A stretch of DNA of 64,000 bases from Agathobaculum massiliense (GTDB taxonomy: Bacteria > Bacillota > Clostridia > Oscillospirales > Butyricicoccaceae): positions 1,054,001-1,118,000 of the forward strand of contig NZ_OMPN01000001.1 in the NCBI RefSeq assembly GCF_900291975.1, in the 5' to 3' direction. Position numbers and translations under genes: made by a program. Below are positions 50,878 to 59,506 of the stretch, piece after piece; the first letter of the stretch is position 1; every line of letters starts with the position of its first letter. A model generated the notes under the pieces. It did no database searches. It was not told where the DNA came from and was given only the letters and a program-made list of their open reading frames with translations.

Positions 50878-50891
50878 GGGAGGTTCCTTTT

Positions 50892-51560
50892 ATGAAGGTT
50901 TTACAGACACAGGCCCTGCGCAAGATTTACGGCGCGGGCGATACCGAGGTGCGCGCGCTCGACGGCGTGGACCTTGCGGTCGAAAACGGCGAATTCGTCG
51001 CGGTGGTCGGCACATCCGGCTCGGGCAAATCCACCCTGCTGCACATGCTCGGCGGGCTGGACCGCCCGACGGACGGCAAGGTCTATGTGGACGGGAACGA
51101 CATCTTCGCGCTGAAGGACGACGAGCTGACCATTTTCCGCCGCCGGCGCATCGGGTTCGTGTTCCAGGCGTATAATCTTGTTCCCGTACTGAGCGTGTAC
51201 GAAAATATCGTACTCCCCATCGAGCTGGACGGCGGCACGGTCGATCGCGCCTATGTGGACGAGATCATCCGCACGCTGGGGCTGGAAAGCAAGCTGTCCA
51301 ATCTGCCCAGCCAGCTTTCGGGCGGCCAGCAACAGCGCGTGGCCATCGCCCGCGCGCTCGCCACCAAGCCCGCCATCATCCTGGCGGACGAGCCGACCGG
51401 CAACCTGGACAGCAAAACCAGCCAGGACGTGCTCGCGCTGCTCAAGGTGACGAGCGAGAAGTTCGGCCAGACCATTGTGATGATTACCCACAACGAGGAG
51501 ATCGCCCAACTCGCGCACCGGATCGTCCGCATCGAGGACGGCCGCATCGTCCATTCGTAA
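50892..51560 (+). CDS. MacB/LolD-type ABC transporter ATPase
   Basis: 222 residues from ATG 50892 with GGGAGG eight bases upstream. Walker A GTSGSGKSTLLH, signature LSGGQQQRVAIARAL, Walker B IILADEPTGNLD. It pairs with the 900-residue FtsX-type permease encoded 13 bases later. The set resembles peptide antibiotic export or lipid-detaching transporters and lies directly behind the Bce-type two-component genes. Confidence 0.94.
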   Translation: MKVLQTQALRKIYGAGDTEVRALDGVDLAVENGEFVAVVGTSGSGKSTLLHMLGGLDRPTDGKVYVDGNDIFALKDDELTIFRRRRIGFVFQAYNLVPVLSVYENIVLPIELDGGTVDRAYVDEIIRTLGLESKLSNLPSQLSGGQQQRVAIARALATKPAIILADEPTGNLDSKTSQDVLALLKVTSEKFGQTIVMITHNEEIAQLAHRIVRIEDGRIVHS

Positions 51561-51573
51561 GGGGGCGCGCGAT

Positions 51574-54276
51574 ATGCTGAACGTTCCCAACAAAAGGTGC
51601 ATCCGCCGCCTGTCCGACCGCAGCCTCAAGGCGGCGAAAACGCGCAACATCATTGCGGTCATCGCCATCGCGCTGACGACCGTGCTGTTTACCTCGCTGT
51701 TCACCATCGCCATGTCCATCAACGACTCGTTCCAGCAGGGCAACTTCCGGCAGGCGGGCGGCGACAACCACGGCACGTTTAAGGACCTGACCGAAGCGCA
51801 GGTGGCCGAGCTGCGGGACGATCCCCTCATCCAGGAGTCCGGCACCCGCCTGATGGTGGGCATGACGAGCGACGACCCGCCGTTTAACAAGAGCCATATC
51901 GAGGTCAGCTACATGGACCCGACGCAGGCCAAACATTACTTCATCGAGCCGGTCGAGGGCCGCCTGCCCGCCGAGGGTACGGACGAGGCCGCGGCCGACA
52001 CCCGCGTACTCTCCCTGTTGGGCGTGGAGCCTAAAATCGGCGCAAGGTTCACCCTGCCCATCGCCATCGACGGCAACACCGAGGACGCGCATGTGGTCGA
52101 GCGCACGTTCACGCTCTGCGGCTGGTGGGAGTACGACAGCGCCATTACCGCCTCCCACGTCCTGCTGCCCCGCTCGGCGGCCGACGAGCTGTGCGCCCTG
52201 TCCACGGGCAACCCCTATACCGCGACCGGTACCTGGTCGCTCGACGTGATGCTCGCCAGTTCACTGCACATCCGCGAAGATCTGACGCAGATCCTCGCAA
52301 ACCACGGCTATCAGTGCGAAAACGCCGGAGAGGAGGACTATATCGGCATCGGCGTCAACTGGGGCTATTCGGGCGCGCAGCTTGCCGCGCAGGCCGACCC
52401 CATGACCGTCATCGCCATCGCCGCCATGCTGGCGCTCATCATCTTCACCGGCTATCTCATCATCTACAATGTGTTCCAGATTTCGGTCACGGGCGACATC
52501 CGCTTTTACGGGCTGCTCAAGACCATCGGCACGACCGGCCGGCAGATTCGCCGCATGATCCGGCGGCAGGCGTACCTGCTTTCGCTCGTCGGCATCCCCA
52601 TCGGCCTTGCGGGCGGGTATTTCGTCGGCGCGGGGTTGGTGCCGGTCGTCATCTCGCGCTTGGACGGGATGCACGAGACTGTGTCCCTCAGCCCGCTCAT
52701 CTTTGTGTTTGCAACCGTATTCTCGCTCATCACCGTACGCATCTCCTGCCGCAAGCCGGGCAAAATGGCCGCGCGCGTATCGCCGGTCGAGGCGGTACGC
52801 TACACGGACGCAAGCGCGAAAAAGCCGAAAAAGGCAACAGGCCGGCACACTGCGGCAAAGCGCGCGGCCTACGGCGCCAGGCTGCCGCGCATGGCGTGGA
52901 TGAACCTCGGCCGCAGCCGCGGCAAAACGGTCGTCACCGTCCTTTCGCTCGCGCTCGCGGTGGTGCTCATGCAGCTCACCTACACCTTCGCCATCGGCTT
53001 TGACATGGATAAGTACCTCTCAAGCAAGTCGGCGGTCGATTTCGTCGTCGGCGACGCGGCCTACTTCCAGACCGGCGCAGGCTTTACCTCGACCGATGAG
53101 GCGGTGCCGGAAAACGTCATTGCGGACATCGGCGCACAGGGCGGCGTCACGGACGCGGGCCGCATCTACGGCAAGGTGTCGAACGTGCAGGAGTTCGTCA
53201 CCGAGGACTGGTTCCGCCAGAGCTGGGGGCAATGGAACTCTCCAGAAACGCTCGACCTCATGGTCGCGGATGAGGAGCGCGACGAAAACGGCCTGCTGGC
53301 CGACCGCGTCCAACTTTACGGCATGGAGGATTTCCCGCTTTCCAAACTCGAAGTGTTGGAGGGCGACCTGTCCGCGCTCGCCGACCCCACCGCCAACGCG
53401 GTCGCGGCGGTTTATATGTCCGACGACTACGGCGACGCGCAAGAGGGCTCGAACTGGGCGAAGGTGGGTGACAAGGTTCGCCTGCGCTATGTGGAGGAGC
53501 TCGAGTACTTTTATTCGGACACCGGCGAAATCATCCCGCCCGAGCAGGTGGACGCGGCTTATGACAGTGGGCGCGGCATCAGCTCGCGCGCCAAGACCTA
53601 CCGCGACGCGGAATACACGGTCGTGGCCACGGTACTCGTCCCCCACTCGCTCGACTACCGCTACTACGGCGCGGACGAGTTCGTGATGGGCGCGGAGCAG
53701 TTCAAGCGTGACACGCAGACCAGCTCGGTCATGACCTATGTGTTCGACGTAGCAGACGGCACGGACGGCAGCATGGAGGCCTTCCTCAAGGACTACACCG
53801 AAAACGTGCAGCCGCTGTTCGATTACGAGAGCAAGGCGACCTATCAGGCCGAGTTTGACAGCTTCCGCACCATGTTCTTGACACTGGGCCTCGCACTGAG
53901 CTTGATCATCGGTCTGGTCGGCGTTTTAAACTTCTTAAACGCGGTGTTGACCGGCATCATCACCCGCCGGCACGAGTTCGCCGTCTTGCAGGCTATCGGT
54001 ATGACCGGAAAGCAGCTCAAACGCATGCTCATGCTCGAGGGGCTGTACTACGCCCTGCTCGCGCTCGCACTGAGTCTTGCGCTCAGCGTGACGCTCGGGC
54101 CGCTGGTGGGCGCCGGCTGCTCGACCGTGTTCTGGTTCTTCACCTATAAATTCTCCATCCTGCCCCTCGTGCTGCTACTGCCGGTGTTCGCCGCGCTGGG
54201 GCTGCTCATCCCGCTCGCCACCTACCGCAGCACCGCGCGGCTGAGCGTGGTCGAGCGGCTGCGCACAGATGAATAA
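51574..54276 (+). CDS. Large FtsX-domain ABC permease (900 residues)
   Basis: Two FtsX modules in one chain. Helix 1 is at about 24-46; an extracellular domain (about 60-270) follows; then three helices around 273-395 with FYGLLKTIGTTGRQIRRMI. A cytoplasmic linker leads to a second set: one helix near 450 (VVTVLSLALAVVLMQLTYTF), a second extracellular domain of about 280 residues and three helices at the end with EFAVLQAIGMTGKQLKRML. Each FtsX domain has the usual 1+3 helix layout. Acts with the ATPase upstream. Confidence 0.93.
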   Translation: MLNVPNKRCIRRLSDRSLKAAKTRNIIAVIAIALTTVLFTSLFTIAMSINDSFQQGNFRQAGGDNHGTFKDLTEAQVAELRDDPLIQESGTRLMVGMTSDDPPFNKSHIEVSYMDPTQAKHYFIEPVEGRLPAEGTDEAAADTRVLSLLGVEPKIGARFTLPIAIDGNTEDAHVVERTFTLCGWWEYDSAITASHVLLPRSAADELCALSTGNPYTATGTWSLDVMLASSLHIREDLTQILANHGYQCENAGEEDYIGIGVNWGYSGAQLAAQADPMTVIAIAAMLALIIFTGYLIIYNVFQISVTGDIRFYGLLKTIGTTGRQIRRMIRRQAYLLSLVGIPIGLAGGYFVGAGLVPVVISRLDGMHETVSLSPLIFVFATVFSLITVRISCRKPGKMAARVSPVEAVRYTDASAKKPKKATGRHTAAKRAAYGARLPRMAWMNLGRSRGKTVVTVLSLALAVVLMQLTYTFAIGFDMDKYLSSKSAVDFVVGDAAYFQTGAGFTSTDEAVPENVIADIGAQGGVTDAGRIYGKVSNVQEFVTEDWFRQSWGQWNSPETLDLMVADEERDENGLLADRVQLYGMEDFPLSKLEVLEGDLSALADPTANAVAAVYMSDDYGDAQEGSNWAKVGDKVRLRYVEELEYFYSDTGEIIPPEQVDAAYDSGRGISSRAKTYRDAEYTVVATVLVPHSLDYRYYGADEFVMGAEQFKRDTQTSSVMTYVFDVADGTDGSMEAFLKDYTENVQPLFDYESKATYQAEFDSFRTMFLTLGLALSLIIGLVGVLNFLNAVLTGIITRRHEFAVLQAIGMTGKQLKRMLMLEGLYYALLALALSLALSVTLGPLVGAGCSTVFWFFTYKFSILPLVLLLPVFAALGLLIPLATYRSTARLSVVERLRTDE

Positions 54277-54285
54277 AACCACCGC

Positions 54286-54314
54286 TTGACTTTACCATCC
54301 CCCCGTGCTACAAT
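54286..54314 (+). promoter_or_regulatory. Promoter of the MATE pump leader
   Basis: TTGACT (54286-54291), 17 bases, TACAAT (54309-54314). It fires a 115-base leader before the ATG at 54435. Confidence 0.8.
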
Positions 54315-54319
54315 GATAC

Positions 54320-54407
54320 CGCTCACTCGGAGGGCGAGTCATTCGCGGGAAATGATAAGCCGGATAAGGTGACAGGCTGGGATGCCTGTTCCTTATCCGG
54401 CTTTTTT
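54320..54407 (+). promoter_or_regulatory. Candidate riboswitch (guanidine-IV/mepA type) with terminator
   Basis: The leader has two small hairpins (ACTCG/CGAGT at about 54325-54339 and TCATT/AATGA around 54339-54355) and then a terminator: AGCCGGATAAGG (54358-54369) with CCTTATCCGGCT (54391-54402), an inner stem ACAGGC/GCCTGT, and six T. The gene behind it is a MATE pump. The guanidine-IV (mepA) riboswitch is known from Clostridia upstream of MATE pumps as a transcriptional on-switch. I could not compare with the consensus, so the class is a proposal; the attenuator itself is clear. Confidence 0.5.
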
Positions 54408-54434
54408 AACGCCCGCAAAGGGAGGTTCAAACAC

Positions 54435-55784
54435 ATGAATTTGCTGACAGACAGCATTCGTCCGCTGTACTTCCGGTATCTGGCCGCAGCGTTCGGCAGC
54501 GCGCTCATCAGCTCGATTTACGGCATCGTGGATATGGCGATGGTCGGCCAGTACCAGGGGCCGGATGGCACGGCGGCCCTGGCCGTGGTCGCGCCGGTAT
54601 GGAACATCATTTACAGCTTCGGCCTGCTGGCGGGCATCGGCGGGTCGGTGCTGTTCTCCACGCTGCGCGGCAGCAAGGGTATGCGGCACGAGGATGAAAA
54701 CGAGTACTTTACCGCCGCGCTCGGCCTTGCGGTGCTGTTCTCCGTGCTTTGGTGGGGCATCGTCGCGTTTTTCGACGCGCCCATGCTGCGGCTGTTCGGC
54801 GCGTCGGACGCGCTGCTCCCACTCGCGCAGGATTACCTGCTGCCCATCAAATTCACCGTTCCATTTTTCCTGTTCAACCAGATGCTCGCCGCATTCCTGC
54901 GCAACGACGGCAGCCCCGCCCTGGCGACTGCAGGCGTGCTGGCTGGCGGTATCTTCAACGTCTTTGGCGACTGGTTTTTCGTATTCGCCTGCGATATGGG
55001 CATTTTCGGCGCGGGCTTGGCGACCGCGATCGGCGCGGGCATTTCTTTCTGCGTGATGCTGACGCACTTTTTTTCGCGCCGCTGCACGCTGCGGCTGGTG
55101 CGCCCGAAGCGGATACTGCTCCAGACCCAGCAAATCCTTGTCACCGGCTTTTCCACGTTTTTCATCGATGTGGCCATGGGTATCCTCACCATGCTGTTCA
55201 ACCGCCAGATCATGCGCTATATCGGCACGGACGGCCTGGCGGTCTACGGCATAATCGTCAATATCAGCACCTTTGTCCAGTGCTGCGCGTACAGCGTAGG
55301 ACAGGCCGCGCAGCCCATTCTCTCGCGCAACCTCGGCGCGCGGGCATGGCGGCGTATCCGGCAGACGCTGCGCTATGCGCTGTATGCTGTGGCGTTTTTC
55401 AGCGTCTTCTGGACCGCGCTGGTACTCGCCGTCCCCAACGGGTTCGTGCGCGTGTTCATGTCCCCGACCGAGAGCGTACTCGCCGCCGCGCCCGCCATCA
55501 TGCGCAGCTATGGCATCTCGTTCCTGCTGTTGCCGCTTAACATCTTCTCCACCTACTATTTCCAATCCCTGATGAAGCCGGGCGCGGCGTTTATCGTGTC
55601 GGTCGCCCGAGGGCTTGTCATCAGCGGCGCGCTGATCTATGCGCTGCCCGCGTTCGCCGCGCCCGGGGCGCTGTGGTTCGCCATGCCGGTGACCGAGCTG
55701 ATCGTGGCGGTATTCGTCGTGCAGCGCATGGCGCGCTACACCCGCACGCTCGGCAAAGCGCCCGCCCCGTCCACCTCCCGCTGA
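54435..55784 (+). CDS. MATE-family multidrug efflux transporter
   Basis: 449 residues from ATG 54435 with GGGAGG nine bases upstream. Twelve helices in two bundles; IYGIVDMAMVGQYQGPDG at the first loop and MLAAFLRNDGSPALAT (helix 4-5 region) are typical of the MepA/DinF branch. It exports cationic drugs in exchange for Na+ or H+. The terminator leader suggests ligand-controlled expression. Confidence 0.93.
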   Translation: MNLLTDSIRPLYFRYLAAAFGSALISSIYGIVDMAMVGQYQGPDGTAALAVVAPVWNIIYSFGLLAGIGGSVLFSTLRGSKGMRHEDENEYFTAALGLAVLFSVLWWGIVAFFDAPMLRLFGASDALLPLAQDYLLPIKFTVPFFLFNQMLAAFLRNDGSPALATAGVLAGGIFNVFGDWFFVFACDMGIFGAGLATAIGAGISFCVMLTHFFSRRCTLRLVRPKRILLQTQQILVTGFSTFFIDVAMGILTMLFNRQIMRYIGTDGLAVYGIIVNISTFVQCCAYSVGQAAQPILSRNLGARAWRRIRQTLRYALYAVAFFSVFWTALVLAVPNGFVRVFMSPTESVLAAAPAIMRSYGISFLLLPLNIFSTYYFQSLMKPGAAFIVSVARGLVISGALIYALPAFAAPGALWFAMPVTELIVAVFVVQRMARYTRTLGKAPAPSTSR

Positions 55785-55786
55785 CC

Positions 55787-55836
55787 GCACCTCAAAAGAA
55801 ATGACCGCCCGCGGGCGGTCATTTCTTTTGAGGTGC
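55787..55836. terminator. 50-bp perfect palindrome, bidirectional terminator
   Basis: Every base from 55787 to 55836 pairs with its partner, with centre CCGCGG. The arms contain TTTCTTTTGAGG, giving a U-rich lower stem in both directions. It separates the convergent MATE and AI-2E transporter genes. Confidence 0.8.
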
Positions 55837-55853
55837 ATGCTTTTCGGCAAAGC

Positions 55854-56927
55854 CTATTTGAATATTTTGATCGTCCCCTGCTCATTGAGGTAGCGTAGCA
55901 GCGACAGGCCAATCGGGAACCCGAACAGGCCGACCACGCCGAACAGCTGTGCGCCGAGGAACAGACTCGCAAGCGTCGCCACCGGATGCAGGCCAAGCTG
56001 GCTGCCCACGATCTTGGGTTCGATGATATTGCGGATGATCGTGACCACGATATATACCGCGAACAGCGCCAGCGCGAGCTTGAACTCGCCCTGTATCGCC
56101 GTGATGGCTGCCCATGGGATCATGATGCCGCCTGTACCGAGCACGGGCAGGATGTCAAAGACCGCAATCAGCAGCGCAATCACCACCGCGTTTTCGATCC
56201 CGACGACCGTCAGGCCGATGGACAGCTCTACAAATGTGATCGACATGATGAGCGCATACGAACGGATGCAGACGAACAGCGTACCTGTGACATAGGTCTT
56301 GATCTCCCAAAACACCTCCTGCGCCTTTTCGCTCATCTGACGGATAAAGAAACCGGTGATGCGGTCGTAGTCCATAGCGATAAAAAACGTGGAAATAATC
56401 ATGAGCAGGAGCTTGATGAACAGCCCGGGCAGGGAACCCGCCAAGCTGTACAGCACGCTGATCGTTCCGGCGGACAGGCTGGACACCAGCTGGCCGAGCG
56501 ATTCCACGAACTGCCCCCAGAGTTGTTCCAGGGAAGCGATCAGAGATTCGTCAATACTCAGGACGGACTGCTCAATTCCGCTGAAAATGCTCATGAGCAC
56601 AGGCTCCACCCGCGCGGTGTAAAAGCCGGGCAGCCCACGCAGGAAGTCTCCGGCAGCGGAAAACGCCTTGATCCCCAGCAGCGCCAGTAGCAACCCAATG
56701 GTGCAGTAAAATACCAGCACCAGCGCGATCGCCGCCGCTTTCCGGCTGATATGCAGCTTATGCGAGGCAAAGCGGATCGGCCGCTTGAGCAGGTAGGCAA
56801 GCACGAAGCCGATCACGAACGGCGCGAGCAGCGGCAGCGCGTATTTGAGCAGCACGACCGCGAGCAGCAGCATGATGCCGAAATACAGGGTATTGACGAT
56901 AAACGTTCTTTTTTTATCCAGATTCAT
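55854..56927 (-). CDS. AI-2E family transporter (YtvI/PerM-like)
   Basis: 357 residues from ATG 56927 (GGGAG seven bases upstream). About eight helices: two at the N-terminus (IMLLLAVVLLKYALPLLAPF, IGFVLAYLLKRPIR), one near 75, then a long loop, and a bundle at 200-340 (LFLGAQLFGVVGLFGFPIG). The family includes TqsA, YtvI of sporulation and Na+/H+ antiporters; no substrate can be given. It lies behind a strong promoter and a structured leader ending in a terminator (56963-57136), so its expression is probably regulated by RNA. Confidence 0.9.
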   Translation of the reverse strand: MNLDKKRTFIVNTLYFGIMLLLAVVLLKYALPLLAPFVIGFVLAYLLKRPIRFASHKLHISRKAAAIALVLVFYCTIGLLLALLGIKAFSAAGDFLRGLPGFYTARVEPVLMSIFSGIEQSVLSIDESLIASLEQLWGQFVESLGQLVSSLSAGTISVLYSLAGSLPGLFIKLLLMIISTFFIAMDYDRITGFFIRQMSEKAQEVFWEIKTYVTGTLFVCIRSYALIMSITFVELSIGLTVVGIENAVVIALLIAVFDILPVLGTGGIMIPWAAITAIQGEFKLALALFAVYIVVTIIRNIIEPKIVGSQLGLHPVATLASLFLGAQLFGVVGLFGFPIGLSLLRYLNEQGTIKIFK

Positions 56928-56962
56928 GGAAACACTCCCAGCCGCGCGCAGGGCAGACAACA

Positions 56963-57101
56963 GAAAAAGGCATGCCCCACCGCCCCTTCCTCCAAGGGGA
57001 CAGGTATGCCTTGCTTACTCCTTATCGGTGTGGTTTACTGTTCGTCCGCAGGATTGTCAGCGGTGTCATTCCTGGTTTATGCGGTCCCTTTCGCGGCATT
57101 T
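56963..57101 (-). ncRNA. Structured leader RNA with terminator, candidate riboswitch of unknown class
   Basis: About 140 nt from a perfect promoter to a long stem (about 56969-57010, outer arms GGCAT/ATGCC) followed by TTTTTCT, 36 bases before the AI-2E gene. The 5' ATGCCGC can pair with GCAAGGCAT near the end; that pairing uses the same GGCAT that forms the 5' arm of the terminator, the classic anti-terminator arrangement. Inside are CCGC/GCGG and AGGA/TCCT stems and two copies of TAAACC. I compared from memory with 6S, SRP, T-box and the common riboswitch classes and found no match. Confidence 0.55.
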
Positions 57102-57107
57102 TTCCTT

Positions 57108-57136
57108 ATTATAGCGGCGGCGTCCCTCCCTGTCAA
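57108..57136 (-). promoter_or_regulatory. Perfect consensus promoter of the structured leader
   Basis: Minus-strand TTGACA (57131-57136), 17 bases, TATAAT (57108-57113). Confidence 0.9.
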
Positions 57137-57228
57137 CCGAAGGCGGACAATATTAACCGCATCTTAACGGCCGGACGGCATGTCGCCGCACAAACAGGAA
57201 AGGCGCGGATGCCCCGCGCCTTTTCCGC

Positions 57229-58230
57229 TTATTCCATTCTTCCGCTCAGGTGCATGACACTTCCCGTCAGCGCCTGTCCGGAGTGACCCAGCCGCGTGAA
57301 TACCTCGGCCGGCACCCAGCTCACGCCATCCACTTCGTAGGAGGCCGCCCCCAGCGCCAGGCCGCTGCCGCCGTCGCCCAAGCTGTACCGGTCCTCTCCC
57401 AGCCGGATATCCGCTGCGGCGCTTCCGTCCAGTGAGAGCCGAACGCTCTCATCCACTCCATCCCAGGATACGGTATAGCCCAGCGCCTCCGCGACCGCGC
57501 GCACCGGCACCATCGCCACGCCATTTTCCACACGGCCCTGCGCGATTGCAATATCGCCGCCAGTCAGGATGGTAAACGTCCGGTCCTGCTGGGGCAGAAG
57601 CACGACTTTCTGCGCGGCCGTCTGCCCGGGCATGGACAACGCCACGATGTCATACCAAGCGACGACCGTTGCCCCCATATGCAGGTCCGCGGCCTCCGCC
57701 GCCTCGCCATACAGCGTCTGCACCGGCGTCTGCGCGTCCACGCTGACGACCAAACCCGCGTTATCGGTCAGGAAGCGCACCGTTTCATCGCGATACAACA
57801 CCTCCACATCCAGCAGGTGCGGCGTAACGCCCTCGTCCGGATGGGTGACGACCAGTTCCGCATGGGTCTGCGGCGGGATGCTTCGGGTCATCTCCGGCTC
57901 ATAGGTGACAAGCAGGGTGTCACCGGTTTGCAGCGCGTCTGTCTGGCCGCTTACATCGGTCATACGCTTTACCGTGCCATCCCGCGCGTCCGCCAGAAAG
58001 GTATCCTCGCCCAGCATGAGCGTCAATTCATCCCAGGTGTCGGTCTTAACGGTGATCCGCGGCACCAGCGTGATATCCCCCTCATGAACCGAGGTATGCA
58101 CCTCCACGATCTCCGCCTGCTCCGTGATCCGATAGGGCTGCGGCTGGTATGGCTCTGCGGGCTGTTCCGCCGCGCCTGCGGCCGTCCCTAGCAGCATCGC
58201 GCCAAGAACGCCTGCTATGATTCTCTTCAT
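57229..58230 (-). CDS. Secreted protein with copper amine oxidase-like N-terminal (stalk) domain
   Basis: 333 residues. A signal peptide (AGVLGAMLLGTAAGAAEQ) is followed by about 200 residues of beta-rich sequence of unknown family and a C-terminal Cu_amine_oxidN1-type domain (MVPVRAVAEALGYTVSWDG, then VRLSLDG and VDGVSWVPAEVFTRLG). Despite the name, the domain has no oxidase activity and is common in exported Clostridia proteins, perhaps binding wall or metal. ATG 58230 with AGGAGGAG upstream. Stands alone between the S9 terminator and the structured leader. Confidence 0.82.
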   Translation of the reverse strand: MKRIIAGVLGAMLLGTAAGAAEQPAEPYQPQPYRITEQAEIVEVHTSVHEGDITLVPRITVKTDTWDELTLMLGEDTFLADARDGTVKRMTDVSGQTDALQTGDTLLVTYEPEMTRSIPPQTHAELVVTHPDEGVTPHLLDVEVLYRDETVRFLTDNAGLVVSVDAQTPVQTLYGEAAEAADLHMGATVVAWYDIVALSMPGQTAAQKVVLLPQQDRTFTILTGGDIAIAQGRVENGVAMVPVRAVAEALGYTVSWDGVDESVRLSLDGSAAADIRLGEDRYSLGDGGSGLALGAASYEVDGVSWVPAEVFTRLGHSGQALTGSVMHLSGRME

Positions 58231-58335
58231 ACGAGTCTCCTCCTTTTTCGTTGTGCCTTTTTGACGGAGCGCGCCCGCCTAAGGTTCCATGTTTTTCAAT
58301 CGAAGTCAAATTTTTTTGCCGCACGGACAGAAAAA

Positions 58336-58365
58336 AGCACCCGAAAGCTTTGGCTTTCGGGTGCT
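58336..58365 (-). terminator. Terminator of rplM-rpsI
   Basis: 13-bp stem AGCACCCGAAAGC/GCTTTCGGGTGCT with a 4-base loop, followed on the minus strand by TTTTTTCTG, 26 bases after the rpsI stop. Confidence 0.92.
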
Positions 58366-58390
58366 TGCCTGTTCTGCGGAAATACAGGCG

Positions 58391-58798
58391 TTAGCGCTTG
58401 GAGAACTGCGGAGCGCGGCGTGCAGCCTTGAGGCCGTACTTCTTGCGTTCCTTCATGCGCGGGTCACGGGTCAGGAAGCCCGCCGCCTTGAGCGCGGGGC
58501 GGTACTGCTCAGCGTCCGCCTGCAGCAGCGCGCGGGCGATGCCGTGACGGATCGCGCCGGCCTGACCGGTAAAGCCGCCGCCGGAAACCGTGCATTCCAC
58601 GTCGAATTTGCCGGCGGTGCCGGTCGTCTCAAACGGCTGACGGCAGACCATCTTCAGCGTCTCAAGGCCGAAGTAGTTGTCGATCGTGCGGTTGTTGATC
58701 TTGATCTCGCCGGTGCCGCCCGGGAACAGACGAACGCGGGCAACGGAGGACTTTCTTCTGCCGGTGCCGTAGAAATAAGCTTTCTTAGGTGTATACAT
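58391..58798 (-). CDS. rpsI: 30S ribosomal protein S9
   Basis: 135 residues. [20 protein letters not shown] and the C-terminal tail RRAPQFSKR, which reaches the P-site tRNA in the ribosome, are diagnostic. ATG 58798 has GGGAGG nine bases upstream. It follows rplM by 15 bases, the near-universal order in bacteria. The N-terminal extension MYTPKKA is slightly longer than usual. Confidence 0.98.
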   Translation of the reverse strand: MYTPKKAYFYGTGRRKSSVARVRLFPGGTGEIKINNRTIDNYFGLETLKMVCRQPFETTGTAGKFDVECTVSGGGFTGQAGAIRHGIARALLQADAEQYRPALKAAGFLTRDPRMKERKKYGLKAARRAPQFSKR

Positions 58799-58813
58799 CA
58801 GTTGGTTCCTCCC

Positions 58814-59242
58814 TTACTTTTCCCAGTTCTCGGGCTTCTGCGCCTGATGGTTGTGGTTCTCGCCCGCGTAAACCTTGAGACGGGTCGCGGACTGACGGCC
58901 GATCGAGTTCTTCGGCAGCATGCCCTTAACGGCCAGCTGCATCGCGAACTCCGGCTTCTCCGCCATCAGGGTCTTGTACTGGACCTCTTTCAGGCCGCCG
59001 ACCCAGCCGGTGTGGTGGCGGTAATACTTCTGGGTGAGCTTCTTGCCGGTCAGAACCGCCTTGTCCGCGTTGATCACGATAACGAAATCGCCGCAGTCAA
59101 CATGGGGGGTGAACTCAGCCTTGTGCTTGCCGCGCAGCAGCATGGCGGCGGTAGCGGCGGTGCGGCCGAGCGGCTTGCCCGCGGCGTCCAGCACATACCA
59201 CTTACGCTCGACAGTCTCTGCCTTAGCCATAAAAGTAGACAT
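58814..59242 (-). CDS. rplM: 50S ribosomal protein L13
   Basis: 142 residues. [19 protein letters not shown] at the start and the [19 protein letters not shown] segment near the end match L13, an early assembly protein of the large subunit. ATG 59242 with GGAGG eight bases upstream. First gene of the rplM-rpsI operon. Confidence 0.98.
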   Translation of the reverse strand: MSTFMAKAETVERKWYVLDAAGKPLGRTAATAAMLLRGKHKAEFTPHVDCGDFVIVINADKAVLTGKKLTQKYYRHHTGWVGGLKEVQYKTLMAEKPEFAMQLAVKGMLPKNSIGRQSATRLKVYAGENHNHQAQKPENWEK

Positions 59243-59313
59243 GTTTTCTTCCTCCGTTTTTTATATCAAAAGTAATTTGACAACATTTTCATGCGCTCCA
59301 AGCGAGCATATCT

Positions 59314-59342
59314 ATTAAAACATATCATTTCCGGCAAGTCAA
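59314..59342 (-). promoter_or_regulatory. Promoter of rplM-rpsI
   Basis: Minus-strand TTGACT (59337-59342), 17 bases, TTTAAT (59314-59319), about 65 bases upstream of the rplM start. The untranslated leader is short and shows no obvious stem. The remaining 59343-59506 is AT-rich and holds only the divergent promoter region of the next gene. Confidence 0.7.
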
Positions 59343-59506
59343 GCGGTTTTTTCAAATTTTATCTGCAATCCACAATATTCTCCGTTTATCTCTTGTTTTC
59401 TCTTTCATGCTCACTATTTCTCGTTTTGAATTTCAAATTTTGTATTTGCTTCCGCGCGCGTTTTCTGATATAAATAATAGGTATTTAACGGAAACGAGGC
59501 CGCATC

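Noticed and set aside
56963-57101. 6S RNA, SRP RNA or T-box identity for the leader
   Set aside because: The RNA is shorter than usual Firmicutes 6S RNA, lacks the GGAAGCAGC-type SRP loop, lacks the T-box GGTGGNACCGCG sequence, and sits just upstream of a transporter gene in the same direction. Not excluded formally without a covariance search.
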